From Pirellulaceae bacterium (GTDB taxonomy: Bacteria > Planctomycetota > Planctomycetia > Pirellulales > Pirellulaceae), in the NCBI GenBank assembly GCA_023382975.1, contig JAHDXO010000013.1, forward strand, positions 62,001 to 126,000: 64,000 nt of DNA. Direction: 5' to 3'. The translations under genes and the position numbers were made by a program. Below are positions 56,786-64,000 of this stretch, piece by piece; positions within the stretch are counted from its first letter, which is position 1; each line of letters begins with the position of its first letter. Under the pieces are notes generated by a model that was given only the letters and a program-made list of their open reading frames with translations, was not told the DNA's origin and ran no database searches.

Positions 56786-59713
56786 ATGATGTTGTGTCGC
56801 ACGGCTCGCTGCTCGATGTTTGGTCATGGTTCGTTGGCACTGGCCGCGTGGCTCGGTGGGCTGGTGACGATCGGGTATGCCGAGGCGCCGGCGTGGGTAG
56901 CGGCTTCGTCGGTGCATTCTCCGCCCTACGCGGCGGAACTGGCTTTCGATGGCGATCGGCAGACGCGCTGGGCCAGCACACAGGCGGGTGATCAGCCGGC
57001 TTGGCTCGAAGTCGACTTCGGCCGCGAAACGGCTGTCCGCGAATTGGTGATTCATTGGGAACGAGCCGCGGCGAAAGTCTACGAGATTCAGGTCTCGTCC
57101 GATCGCAAGACATGGCAGACGATCCACCGCCAGTCGGATGGCCAGGGGGGCGCCGAGCGGATCACGAATCTGGCTGGCAACGGCCGTTACGTGCGGATCG
57201 CGTGCCAGCAACCGGGCTCGTGGGGACTGTTCTCGATCTGGGAGGTGGAGTTTCCTAAGGGCGATGCGGCTGCGGCGTTGGCGGACCATCGGCGGCGCGC
57301 GGATCAAGTTCGGGCTGAGCGGGAGCGGGCGGCCCGCGAGGCGCTGGGGGGCGCACTGGCCGAACACGGAGTCGAGGAGATCGTATTCGCCGTACGCCAG
57401 CCGGGCAAGGACGGACATTGGTACGCGAACTTCAGCTACTTTGCCGACGACGACCAGCGGCGGACGTTCGGCGATGGCGGCCGATTGAGCCGCCTGAACG
57501 TGCGCACGGGTCAGGTCACCCACTTAATCGACGACCCGCTGGGCGGCGTGCGAGATCCGGTGGTCCACTACGACGCCGAGAAGATCCTGTTTTCATACCG
57601 GCCCGGCGAGACGGAGCACTACCATCTGTACGAGATCGGGATGGACGGTAGCGGTCTGCGGCAATTGACGGACGGGCCGTACGATGACATCGAACCGGCA
57701 TATCTGCCCGACGGCGGGATCGTGTTCGTGTCCAGTCGCTGCCAGCGCTGGGTCCAGTGCTGGCTGACGCAAGTGGCCGTGCTGCACCGCTGCGACGCGG
57801 ACGGCGCGAACATCCGCCAACTGTCCGCCAATGTCGAACACGACAACACCCCGTGGCCGCTACCCGACGGCCGCATCCTGTACCAGCGCTGGGAATACGT
57901 GGACCGTTCCCAAGTGGATTACCATCATCTGTGGACGACCAACCCGGACGGCACGGGGCAGATGGTGTACTACGGAAACCAGCATCCTGGCATCCTGATG
58001 ATCGATGCCAAACCGATTCCGAACACGAAGAAGGTGGTGTCGATCTTCTCGCCGGGCCACGGGCGCCGCGAGCACGACGGCGCCGTCACGGTGGTTGATC
58101 CGCGCTTCGGGCCGGACGATCCGAGCGGCGCCGCGCCGGTCAGTCGCCAGGGCCTGTTCCGCGACCCGTGGGCCTTTTCCGAACAATTGTTCATGGCCGC
58201 TTCGGGCTCGAAGATCGTGCTTCTGGACAACCAGGGCCTGACGCAGACGCTGTTCGAACTGTCGGCCGACGACAAGCAGGCCGGCCTGGAATGCCACGAA
58301 CCGCGACCTGTGTCGCCGCGGCCCCGCGAGCAGCGGATTCCCGACCGCACGCAACTGGACGAATCGACCGGCATCGTGGTCCTGCAGGACATCTACCAGG
58401 GCCGGAACATGGAAGGGATCGAGCGCGGCGAGATCAAGCGGTTGCTGGTCCTGGAATCGCTGCCCAAGCCGATCAACTTCACCGGCGGCATGGATCCGTT
58501 GACCTACGGCGGCTCGTTTACGCTGGAGCGCGTGCTGGGCACCGTTCCCGTCCAGTCCGACGGATCGGCGGTCGTCCAACTGCCGGCGCTGCGCAGCGTG
58601 TTCTTCGTGGCGCTGGACGAAAACGACGTGGCGGTCAAGCGGATGCACAGCTTTCTGACCGTCCAACCGGGCGAAGTGACCGGCTGCGTCGGCTGCCACG
58701 AGCCGCGGACCGATAGCTTGCCGGCCGCCAATCCGATGGCGTCGCTGCCGTCGCGGCCCAGTCGCATCGAGCCGATCGAGGACTGTCCCGACGTCTTCGA
58801 TTTTCCGCGCGACATCCAGCCGATCCTGGACCGGTTGTGCGTGGACTGCCACGGTTATCAAGCCACGGATCGAGGCGGGCCGTACGCCGGCGGGATCGTG
58901 CTGAGCGGCGACCGCGGACCGATGTTCTCCCATGCGTATTTCACGATGACCGTCCGGCAGTTGTTCAACGACAACCGCAACCGGCCGGTCAGCAATCTGT
59001 CGCCGCGCTCGGTCGGCTCGGCGGCCAGCCGCATCCTGACGATGCTGGACGGCAGCCACCACGGCGCCGAGGCGACCGAGCACGAGCGCCGGATGCTGCG
59101 GCTGTGGATCGAGGTGGGCGCCCCGTATCCCGGCACCTACGCCGCGCTGGGCACCGGTTCGATCGGCGGCTACGCCCAGAACCAGTTGGTCAACACGGAT
59201 ACCGACTGGCCGACCACCCAGGCCGGCGCGGAAGCGATCCAGCGTCGTTGTGCGGACTGCCACCAGGGAGACATGGTATTGCCCAAGTCGATGAGCGACG
59301 AGCGAGGCGTTTCGTTCTGGCGGTTCGACGTTGACGATCCGCGACTGCGGCTCAGCCGGCACATCGTTTTCAATCTCTCGCAGCCCGAACATTCGTTGTT
59401 GCTGCTTGCTCCGCTCGCTCCGTCCGCCGGCGGTTTCGGCCTGTGCCGCGACGCGGCGGGGGAAGCGACTCGCGTCTTCGCCGACCGAACCGATCCGGAT
59501 TACGGCACGCTGCTGCAGATGGCCGCCGCCGGCCGCGACGGACTGGAGCGGATCAAGCGTTTCGACATGCCCGGTTTCCAACCGCGCCCGCAATACCTCC
59601 GCGAACTCCGCCGCTACGGCATCCTGCCCCCCGACCACCCCGACGACGCCCCGGTCGATCCCTACCAGCTCGACCGCCAATACTGGCAAGCCCAGTGGTA
59701 TCGACCCAGATGA
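56786..59713 (+). CDS. HzsA-related multi-CxxCH protein with discoidin domain
   Basis: A 975-residue exported protein. A signal segment (about residues 10-38) precedes a discoidin-like F5/8 domain (about 40-155). A TolB-like beta-propeller region follows (about 185-430, with HYHLYEIGMDGSGLRQLTDG and PAYLPDGGIVFVSSRC), then a middle domain of the hydrazine-synthase-alpha type. Three CxxCH heme-binding motifs occur: C634-VG-CH, C685-VD-CH and C822-AD-CH. The start at 56786 follows GGAG at 56776-56779. Such HzsA-related proteins occur in many non-anammox planctomycetes and should not be taken as evidence of hydrazine synthesis. A periplasmic redox or carbohydrate-binding role is likely. A DUF1549/DUF1553 gene follows. 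Confidence 0.82.
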   Translation: MMLCRTARCSMFGHGSLALAAWLGGLVTIGYAEAPAWVAASSVHSPPYAAELAFDGDRQTRWASTQAGDQPAWLEVDFGRETAVRELVIHWERAAAKVYEIQVSSDRKTWQTIHRQSDGQGGAERITNLAGNGRYVRIACQQPGSWGLFSIWEVEFPKGDAAAALADHRRRADQVRAERERAAREALGGALAEHGVEEIVFAVRQPGKDGHWYANFSYFADDDQRRTFGDGGRLSRLNVRTGQVTHLIDDPLGGVRDPVVHYDAEKILFSYRPGETEHYHLYEIGMDGSGLRQLTDGPYDDIEPAYLPDGGIVFVSSRCQRWVQCWLTQVAVLHRCDADGANIRQLSANVEHDNTPWPLPDGRILYQRWEYVDRSQVDYHHLWTTNPDGTGQMVYYGNQHPGILMIDAKPIPNTKKVVSIFSPGHGRREHDGAVTVVDPRFGPDDPSGAAPVSRQGLFRDPWAFSEQLFMAASGSKIVLLDNQGLTQTLFELSADDKQAGLECHEPRPVSPRPREQRIPDRTQLDESTGIVVLQDIYQGRNMEGIERGEIKRLLVLESLPKPINFTGGMDPLTYGGSFTLERVLGTVPVQSDGSAVVQLPALRSVFFVALDENDVAVKRMHSFLTVQPGEVTGCVGCHEPRTDSLPAANPMASLPSRPSRIEPIEDCPDVFDFPRDIQPILDRLCVDCHGYQATDRGGPYAGGIVLSGDRGPMFSHAYFTMTVRQLFNDNRNRPVSNLSPRSVGSAASRILTMLDGSHHGAEATEHERRMLRLWIEVGAPYPGTYAALGTGSIGGYAQNQLVNTDTDWPTTQAGAEAIQRRCADCHQGDMVLPKSMSDERGVSFWRFDVDDPRLRLSRHIVFNLSQPEHSLLLLAPLAPSAGGFGLCRDAAGEATRVFADRTDPDYGTLLQMAAAGRDGLERIKRFDMPGFQPRPQYLRELRRYGILPPDHPDDAPVDPYQLDRQYWQAQWYRPR

Positions 59714-59714
59714 C

Positions 59715-59866
59715 ACCTGTGGCCCGCGTCCGCCGGCCGCGGGCCTGAATAGCGTCCCAGCATTCGAGTCGCGTTCAGCGCCCGCGACCCACCTGTGACC
59801 CGCGTCCGCCGGCCGCGGGTCTGAATTGCGTCCCAGCATTCGAGTCGCGTTCGGCGCCCGCGACCC
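59715..59866. repeat. Two direct copies of a 76-bp palindromic repeat
   Basis: Two adjacent 76-bp copies (59715-59790 and 59791-59866), nearly identical, starting just after the HzsA-related stop codon. Each contains short inverted segments (GTCGCG with CGCGAC; CCGCG with CGCGG), so they can fold as REP-like hairpins and may serve as a terminator. No gene is supported in the 444-bp gap from 59714 to 60157. Confidence 0.85.
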
Positions 59867-59926
59867 ACTTTCCAGTCATGATCAAGTCCACCTTCTCGGC
59901 ACCCTGACTATCGCCTCGGTATCTGG

Positions 59927-60012
59927 CGAGCGGTGGGCGTGAGCCCATCGGTTTTCCGCAACTTTCACCTGCCGGCAGAAAGGGAACCGGTGGGCGAACG
60001 CCTCACCGCTCG
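59927..60012. repeat. Long imperfect inverted repeat
   Basis: Arms CGAGCGGTGGGCGTGAGCCC (from 59927) and, on the other side, a segment ending in CCTCACCGCTCG (to 60012) are imperfect reverse complements about 25 nt long around a 35-nt centre. The motif resembles dispersed palindromic repeats of GC-rich genomes. It lies upstream of the DUF1549 gene. Confidence 0.6.
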
Positions 60013-60157
60013 CCGATGCAAGAAAGTCGAACTGCCTGCCCATTTGACATCCGGTGACGGATCGATAGAAATAGATGTATCAATGTTCCGCCGACTGCGA
60101 GGTTGTGGTTGGCCGCGCCGTGAATTGATCTGACGGCGGCTTGGTTCGGAGGTTCGC

Positions 60158-63100
60158 ATGAATGGTCGCGTGACGGTCCCATGCCTGATGTTCCTGTCCT
60201 GCTGGACCGCAATGTCGTGCTTGCAGGCGTTTGCGGCCGACGTGCCGGACCGAGTCGATTTCAACTGGCACGTCAAACCGATCCTGTCGGATCGCTGTTT
60301 CTTCTGCCACGGGCCGGACGATCGGAACCGTCAAGCCGACCTGAGATTGGATACGCGCGAGGGCCTCTTCGCGGCGCTCGAGTACGCCGAAGGTTCGCAC
60401 GTAGTACGGCCCGGCGATCCGGGAGAAAGCGAGTTGTATCTGCGCATCTCGGCAGACGCGGACGGATACCGGATGCCACCGGCCGATTCGAAGCTCAGTT
60501 TGACCCGCGACGAGATCGCCGTTCTACGCCGCTGGATCGAGCAAGGGGCCGAGTGGAAACAGCACTGGTCGCTGGTGCCTCCGGAAAGGGTGTCGGTGCC
60601 GGAGGTTCAAGATCAAGCTTGGCCGCGCAACGAGATCGACCGGTTCGTGCTGGCCCGACTCGAGCGCGAGGGCTTGCAGCCCGCAGTCGAGGCAGACCGC
60701 GAGCGGCTGATTCGGCGCGTGACACTCGATCTGACGGGGCTGCCGCCGACGATCGACGAGATCGATGCGTTTCTGGCCGACAATTCGCCGCAGGCCTACG
60801 AGCGGCTGGTCGACCGATTGCTGGCGTCGGAACGCTTTGGCGAACGGATGGCCATCGATTGGCTGGACGCAGCCCGCTACGCCGACACATTCGGCTATCA
60901 AGCCGATGTGTACCGGGACGTCTGGCCTTACCGCGACTGGGTCATTCGCGCCCTGAACGAGAATCTGCCGTTCGACCGGTTCCTCACGTGGCAATTGGCC
61001 GGCGACCTGCTGCCCGATGCGACGCGCGACCAGCGGATCGCGACGGCGTTCAATCGGCTGCACCGCCAGACCAACGAAGGCGGCAGCGTCGAGGAGGAGT
61101 TCCGCGTGGATTACGTCGCCGACCGCACCGACACGCTGGGGGCGGCGTTCCTTGGCCTGACGCTCGGCTGCGCCCGTTGTCACGACCACAAGTACGATCC
61201 GGTCAGCCAGCGGGAATACTATCAACTGTTCGCGTTCTTCGGCAACATCGACGAATGCGGCTTGTACTCGCACTTCACCAACGCCATGCCGACGCCCACG
61301 CTGCTGCTGACCAACGACCGGCAGCAGGCAGACATCGACGCGGCCGAGGCGGCGGTCCGGCAGGCCGAACAGCGGTTGGAGACGTTGCGATCGGAACGCA
61401 GCGAGGCGTTCGACGGTTGGCTGGCGCAGCGGCTCGCGGATTCGACGACCGGCCCACCGCCGGACGTCCATGATTCCGCGCCAATCCCGGTTTCGGATCG
61501 AATCGGCGATTTTCCCCTCGAGTCGATCGAGAACGGGCAACTGGCCAACCGGGCGGAGGCAGCGAAGCCGGCCAAGGTGTTCGAGGATCCGCAGGTGGTG
61601 CCGGGCCGGCTCGGCAACGGGTTGCTGCTGAGCGGCGAGAACAACATCACGACCGCGGTCGGCGGCGATTTCACTCGCGACGATTCATTCAGCGTGGCGC
61701 TCTGGATCTGGATTCCCGATCGGAAGGACCGCGCGGTGATCTTCCACCGCTCGCGGGCCTGGACCGACGCCGGCAGCCGGGGCTACCAACTGTTGATCGA
61801 AGACGGTCGGCTGAGCGCCTCGCTGGTCCATTTCTGGCCGGGCAATGCGATCGGCATCCACGCCCGCGACGCGGCGCCGCTGGAACGATGGGTCCATGTC
61901 GTCATGGCGTACGATGGTTCGAGCCGGGCGGATGGCTTGGCCTTGTATGTCGACGGCCGCCGAGCCGACTGCCAGGTGGTTCGCGACCACTTGGTCAAGG
62001 ACATCACCGGCGGCGGAGCCAACGAATTGACCGTCGGCCAGCGTTTCCGCGACCGGGGCTTCAAGGACGGCAAGGTGGACGAACTGCAGGTCTACCAGCG
62101 CTGCTTGACGCCCATCGAAGCGGCTCAACTGGCCGACGGCAAATCCCTCGACCGGTTGCTGGCCCTGCCGTCCGAGCAATGGACCGACGCCGAGCGGCAG
62201 CAGCTTTACGAATACTACCTGAGCAGTGCGGATGAAGTATTTCGCGCGGCGTTGGCGGAACTGCGCCAGTTGCGCCGTCGCCGCAGTTCCCTGGTCGAGC
62301 CGGTGCAGGAGCTGATGGTGATGCACGAGATGCCCGAGCCGCGGCCGACCTACGTCCTGGCGCGCGGCGCCTACGACGCGCCGGGCGAACAGGTCCAACC
62401 GGCGGCGCCGACCAGCATTCTGCCGTTCGACCCGGAATTGCCGCGGAACCGGCTGGGGCTGGCTCGGTGGTTGACCGATCCCCGGCACCCGCTGACGGCG
62501 CGTGTGGCGGTCAATCGGTTCTGGCAAACGCTGTTCGGCCGCGGTCTGGTGACGACGCCCGACGATTTCGGCAGCCAGGGCCAGTTGCCGACGCATCCCG
62601 AGTTGCTCGACTGGCTGGCTGTCTCCTTCGTGGAATCGGGATGGGACGTCAAGGCGACGATCAAGCGCATGGTCATGTCGTCCACCTACCGGCAAGCATC
62701 CGAGTGCGCGGCCGAGTTGCGTTCGCGCGATCCGCAGAACGAATTGTTGGCGCGGGGCCGCAGCTACCGCTGGCCGGCCGAGATCATCCGCGATCACGCG
62801 CTGGCTGCCAGCGGACTGTTGGTCGAGCGGATCGGCGGTCCGCCGGTCAAGCCGTACGAACCCGAGGGGCTGTGGGAAGAGAAGTCGGGGGCCAAGTATC
62901 AGCGGGACGCGGGCGAAGGCAGCCGCCGCCGCAGTCTATACACGTACTGGAAACGCACGTCTCCGCCGCCTGCGATGATGACGCTGGACGCGGCCAAGCG
63001 CGAGGTCTGCGTGGTGGCTCGCCAAACCACGGCGACGCCACTGCAATCGCTCGTGCTGCTGAACGATCCGCAGTACGTCGAAGCGGCGCGGGCGCTGGCC

Positions 63101-63379
63101 GAGCGCGTGATGGCGGCCGAAGCCGAATCCGGCGAACGATTGACGCGGATGTTCCGGTTGCTGACCAGCCGAAAGCCGGCCGAGGCCGAGCTGCAGGTGC
63201 TGCAGTCGCTGCTGGAGCAACAGCGAACCGCGTTCGCCGCCGACGGCGATGCCGTCACCCAGTTCTTGGAGGTCGGCGATCATCGCCCCGATCCGGCCGT
63301 GGACCGCATCGAGTTGGCCGCGATGGCCGTAGTGGCCCAGGCCTTGTTGAACTACGACGAAACCGTGATGAAACGTTAG
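60158..63379 (+). CDS. PSCyt1-DUF1549-LamG-DUF1553 protein
   Basis: A 1073-residue secreted planctomycete cytochrome-like protein. A signal peptide (about residues 1-27) precedes a PSCyt1 domain with heme motif C47-FF-CH. DUF1549/PSCyt2 follows (about 150-380, containing WLDAARYADTFGYQADVYRD and a second CxxCH, C338-AR-CHDHKYDP), then a LamG-type concanavalin-like domain (about 470-650) and DUF1553/PSD1 (about 765-1020, with NRLGLARWLTDPRHPLTARV and NRFWQTLFGRGLV). GGAGG at 60148-60152 fixes the start. Such proteins are paired with DUF1501 proteins, as here. They are thought to act in periplasmic redox or polysaccharide handling, but their chemistry is not established. Confidence 0.93.
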   Translation: MNGRVTVPCLMFLSCWTAMSCLQAFAADVPDRVDFNWHVKPILSDRCFFCHGPDDRNRQADLRLDTREGLFAALEYAEGSHVVRPGDPGESELYLRISADADGYRMPPADSKLSLTRDEIAVLRRWIEQGAEWKQHWSLVPPERVSVPEVQDQAWPRNEIDRFVLARLEREGLQPAVEADRERLIRRVTLDLTGLPPTIDEIDAFLADNSPQAYERLVDRLLASERFGERMAIDWLDAARYADTFGYQADVYRDVWPYRDWVIRALNENLPFDRFLTWQLAGDLLPDATRDQRIATAFNRLHRQTNEGGSVEEEFRVDYVADRTDTLGAAFLGLTLGCARCHDHKYDPVSQREYYQLFAFFGNIDECGLYSHFTNAMPTPTLLLTNDRQQADIDAAEAAVRQAEQRLETLRSERSEAFDGWLAQRLADSTTGPPPDVHDSAPIPVSDRIGDFPLESIENGQLANRAEAAKPAKVFEDPQVVPGRLGNGLLLSGENNITTAVGGDFTRDDSFSVALWIWIPDRKDRAVIFHRSRAWTDAGSRGYQLLIEDGRLSASLVHFWPGNAIGIHARDAAPLERWVHVVMAYDGSSRADGLALYVDGRRADCQVVRDHLVKDITGGGANELTVGQRFRDRGFKDGKVDELQVYQRCLTPIEAAQLADGKSLDRLLALPSEQWTDAERQQLYEYYLSSADEVFRAALAELRQLRRRRSSLVEPVQELMVMHEMPEPRPTYVLARGAYDAPGEQVQPAAPTSILPFDPELPRNRLGLARWLTDPRHPLTARVAVNRFWQTLFGRGLVTTPDDFGSQGQLPTHPELLDWLAVSFVESGWDVKATIKRMVMSSTYRQASECAAELRSRDPQNELLARGRSYRWPAEIIRDHALAASGLLVERIGGPPVKPYEPEGLWEEKSGAKYQRDAGEGSRRRSLYTYWKRTSPPPAMMTLDAAKREVCVVARQTTATPLQSLVLLNDPQYVEAARALAERVMAAEAESGERLTRMFRLLTSRKPAEAELQVLQSLLEQQRTAFAADGDAVTQFLEVGDHRPDPAVDRIELAAMAVVAQALLNYDETVMKR

Positions 63380-63477
63380 CATCGTTCGAGAAACAACTGT
63401 CGCCTCGCCAATGTAGCCATCACACTCCGTGGGATGATCAGCAATGAACACTGGACAGTTATTTCTCGAACGATGCT
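63378..63477. repeat. 100-bp MITE-like inverted-repeat element
   Basis: Terminal inverted repeats of 24 bp (63378-63401 and 63454-63477) match at 23 of 24 positions, with AGCATCGTTCGAGAAA at the outer ends, around a 52-bp centre. The left end includes the last two bases of the TAG stop of the DUF1549 gene. It has no coding capacity and lies in the 133-bp gap before the DUF1501 gene. It may be a non-autonomous element, or a large hairpin terminator. Confidence 0.8.
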
Positions 63478-63512
63478 TAGGTGCTGCGGGCACCCTGGAG
63501 GGAACAAATACG

Positions 63513-64000
63513 ATGGACCAGCAAGACTTGTTGACTCGGCGGCACTTCTTCTCGCGGACCAGCCTGGGGCTGGGCACCGCGGCGTTGGCGCATCTGCTGG
63601 CGGCCGACGCGGCGCCCGCGGCCACCGACGGGCGCGGCGGCGTGCTTGAACAGTTCCATCATCCGCCCAAAGCGAAACGGGTGATCTATCTGTTCATGAG
63701 CGGCGGGCCGTCGCAGATGGACCTGTTCGACTACAAGCCGATGCTGAACGAATTGAACGGCCGCGAGCTGCCCGATTCGATCCGCCAGGGCCAGCGGTTG
63801 ACCGGCATGTCGGGCAACCAAGCCACGCTGCCGCTGGCCGGTTCGATTTTCAAGTTTCAGCAGCACGGCCAGTCGGGCGCGTGGCTCAGCGATCTGTTGC
63901 CGCATACGGCGCGCTGCGCCGACGACATCTGCTTCATCAAGACCGTACATACCGAGGCCATCAACCACGATCCGGCGATCACGTTCTTCCAGACCGGGTC
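63513..64000 (+). CDS. DUF1501 protein, 5' part (cut by window end)
   Basis: The first 162 residues of a Tat-exported DUF1501 protein. The start follows GGAGGG at 63497-63502. The Tat motif is LTRRHFFSRTSLGLG (residues 7-21). The DUF1501 signature VIYLFMSGGPSQMDLFDYKP is at about residues 57-76, and HDPAITFFQTG is at the window end. DUF1501 proteins belong to the alkaline-phosphatase/sulfatase-like superfamily and are almost always encoded next to DUF1549/DUF1553 genes. The gene continues beyond position 64000. Confidence 0.9.
   Translation, partial: MDQQDLLTRRHFFSRTSLGLGTAALAHLLAADAAPAATDGRGGVLEQFHHPPKAKRVIYLFMSGGPSQMDLFDYKPMLNELNGRELPDSIRQGQRLTGMSGNQATLPLAGSIFKFQQHGQSGAWLSDLLPHTARCADDICFIKTVHTEAINHDPAITFFQTG

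Noticed and set aside
56354..57523. Minus-strand frame with repeated Cys/Val/Ser-rich peptides
   Set aside because: Its repeats are translations of the 28-bp tandem DNA repeats and it overlaps the HzsA-related gene on the opposite strand.

Overview
The window looks like a chromosomal segment of a GC-rich member of the Planctomycetes, most likely a Pirellulales-type organism. The support is gene content. It includes a Tat-exported Gfo/Idh/MocA oxidoreductase, PSCyt1/DUF1549/DUF1553 cytochrome proteins followed by a DUF1501 gene, an HzsA-related multi-CxxCH protein, secreted sulfatase and glycoside hydrolase genes, a LEPR-XLL-type surface repeat protein, EF-hand and HEAT proteins, and a long type II secretion/pseudopilus operon. 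No rRNA, tRNA or CRISPR array was seen.

Layout. 0.2-12.6 kb: small membrane protein, oxidoreductase, HEAT protein, beta-helix protein, DUF4185-like propeller, GH127 beta-L-arabinofuranosidase and a secreted repeat protein. 12.8-18.9 kb: NHL lipoprotein and a VWA / MoxR / DUF58 group. 19.2-26.6 kb: a 1321-residue secretin-N-domain protein with a pentapeptide array and no visible secretin barrel, then coiled-coil/HEAT, EF-hand and Spy-like proteins. 26.9-37.5 kb: type II secretion genes gspE, F, G, H, I, J, K, a PilM/GspL-like gene and a PilO/GspM-like gene. 37.5-41.9 kb: TPR protein, sialidase-like protein, PII protein, unknown exported protein and a URO-D-like protein. 42.2-48.1 kb: accessory island. 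48.2-56.6 kb: sulfatase, GH106 and GH106-like genes on the minus strand, flanked by a direct repeat of about 72 bp. 56.8-64 kb: HzsA-related, DUF1549/DUF1553 and DUF1501 genes separated by repeat elements.

The most unusual finding is in the accessory island. A 1018-residue DUF4062-NACHT-FGE/C-type-lectin protein (42655-45711) ends in a 141-bp variable repeat. A near-copy lies 285 bp downstream (45856-45996). The two align without gaps and differ at 18 positions; 14 of these fall on the 28 adenines of the downstream copy and only 4 on its 113 other bases. That is the template/variable repeat signature of a diversity-generating retroelement (DGR). No reverse transcriptase gene is present in the window. 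A HEPN gene and a P-loop ATPase gene, translationally coupled on the opposite strand, occupy the place where the reverse transcriptase usually lies. A transposase remnant sits at the left side of the island. The arrangement suggests a hypervariable NLR-like sensor beside a possible conflict module; whether diversification still works cannot be decided from this sequence.
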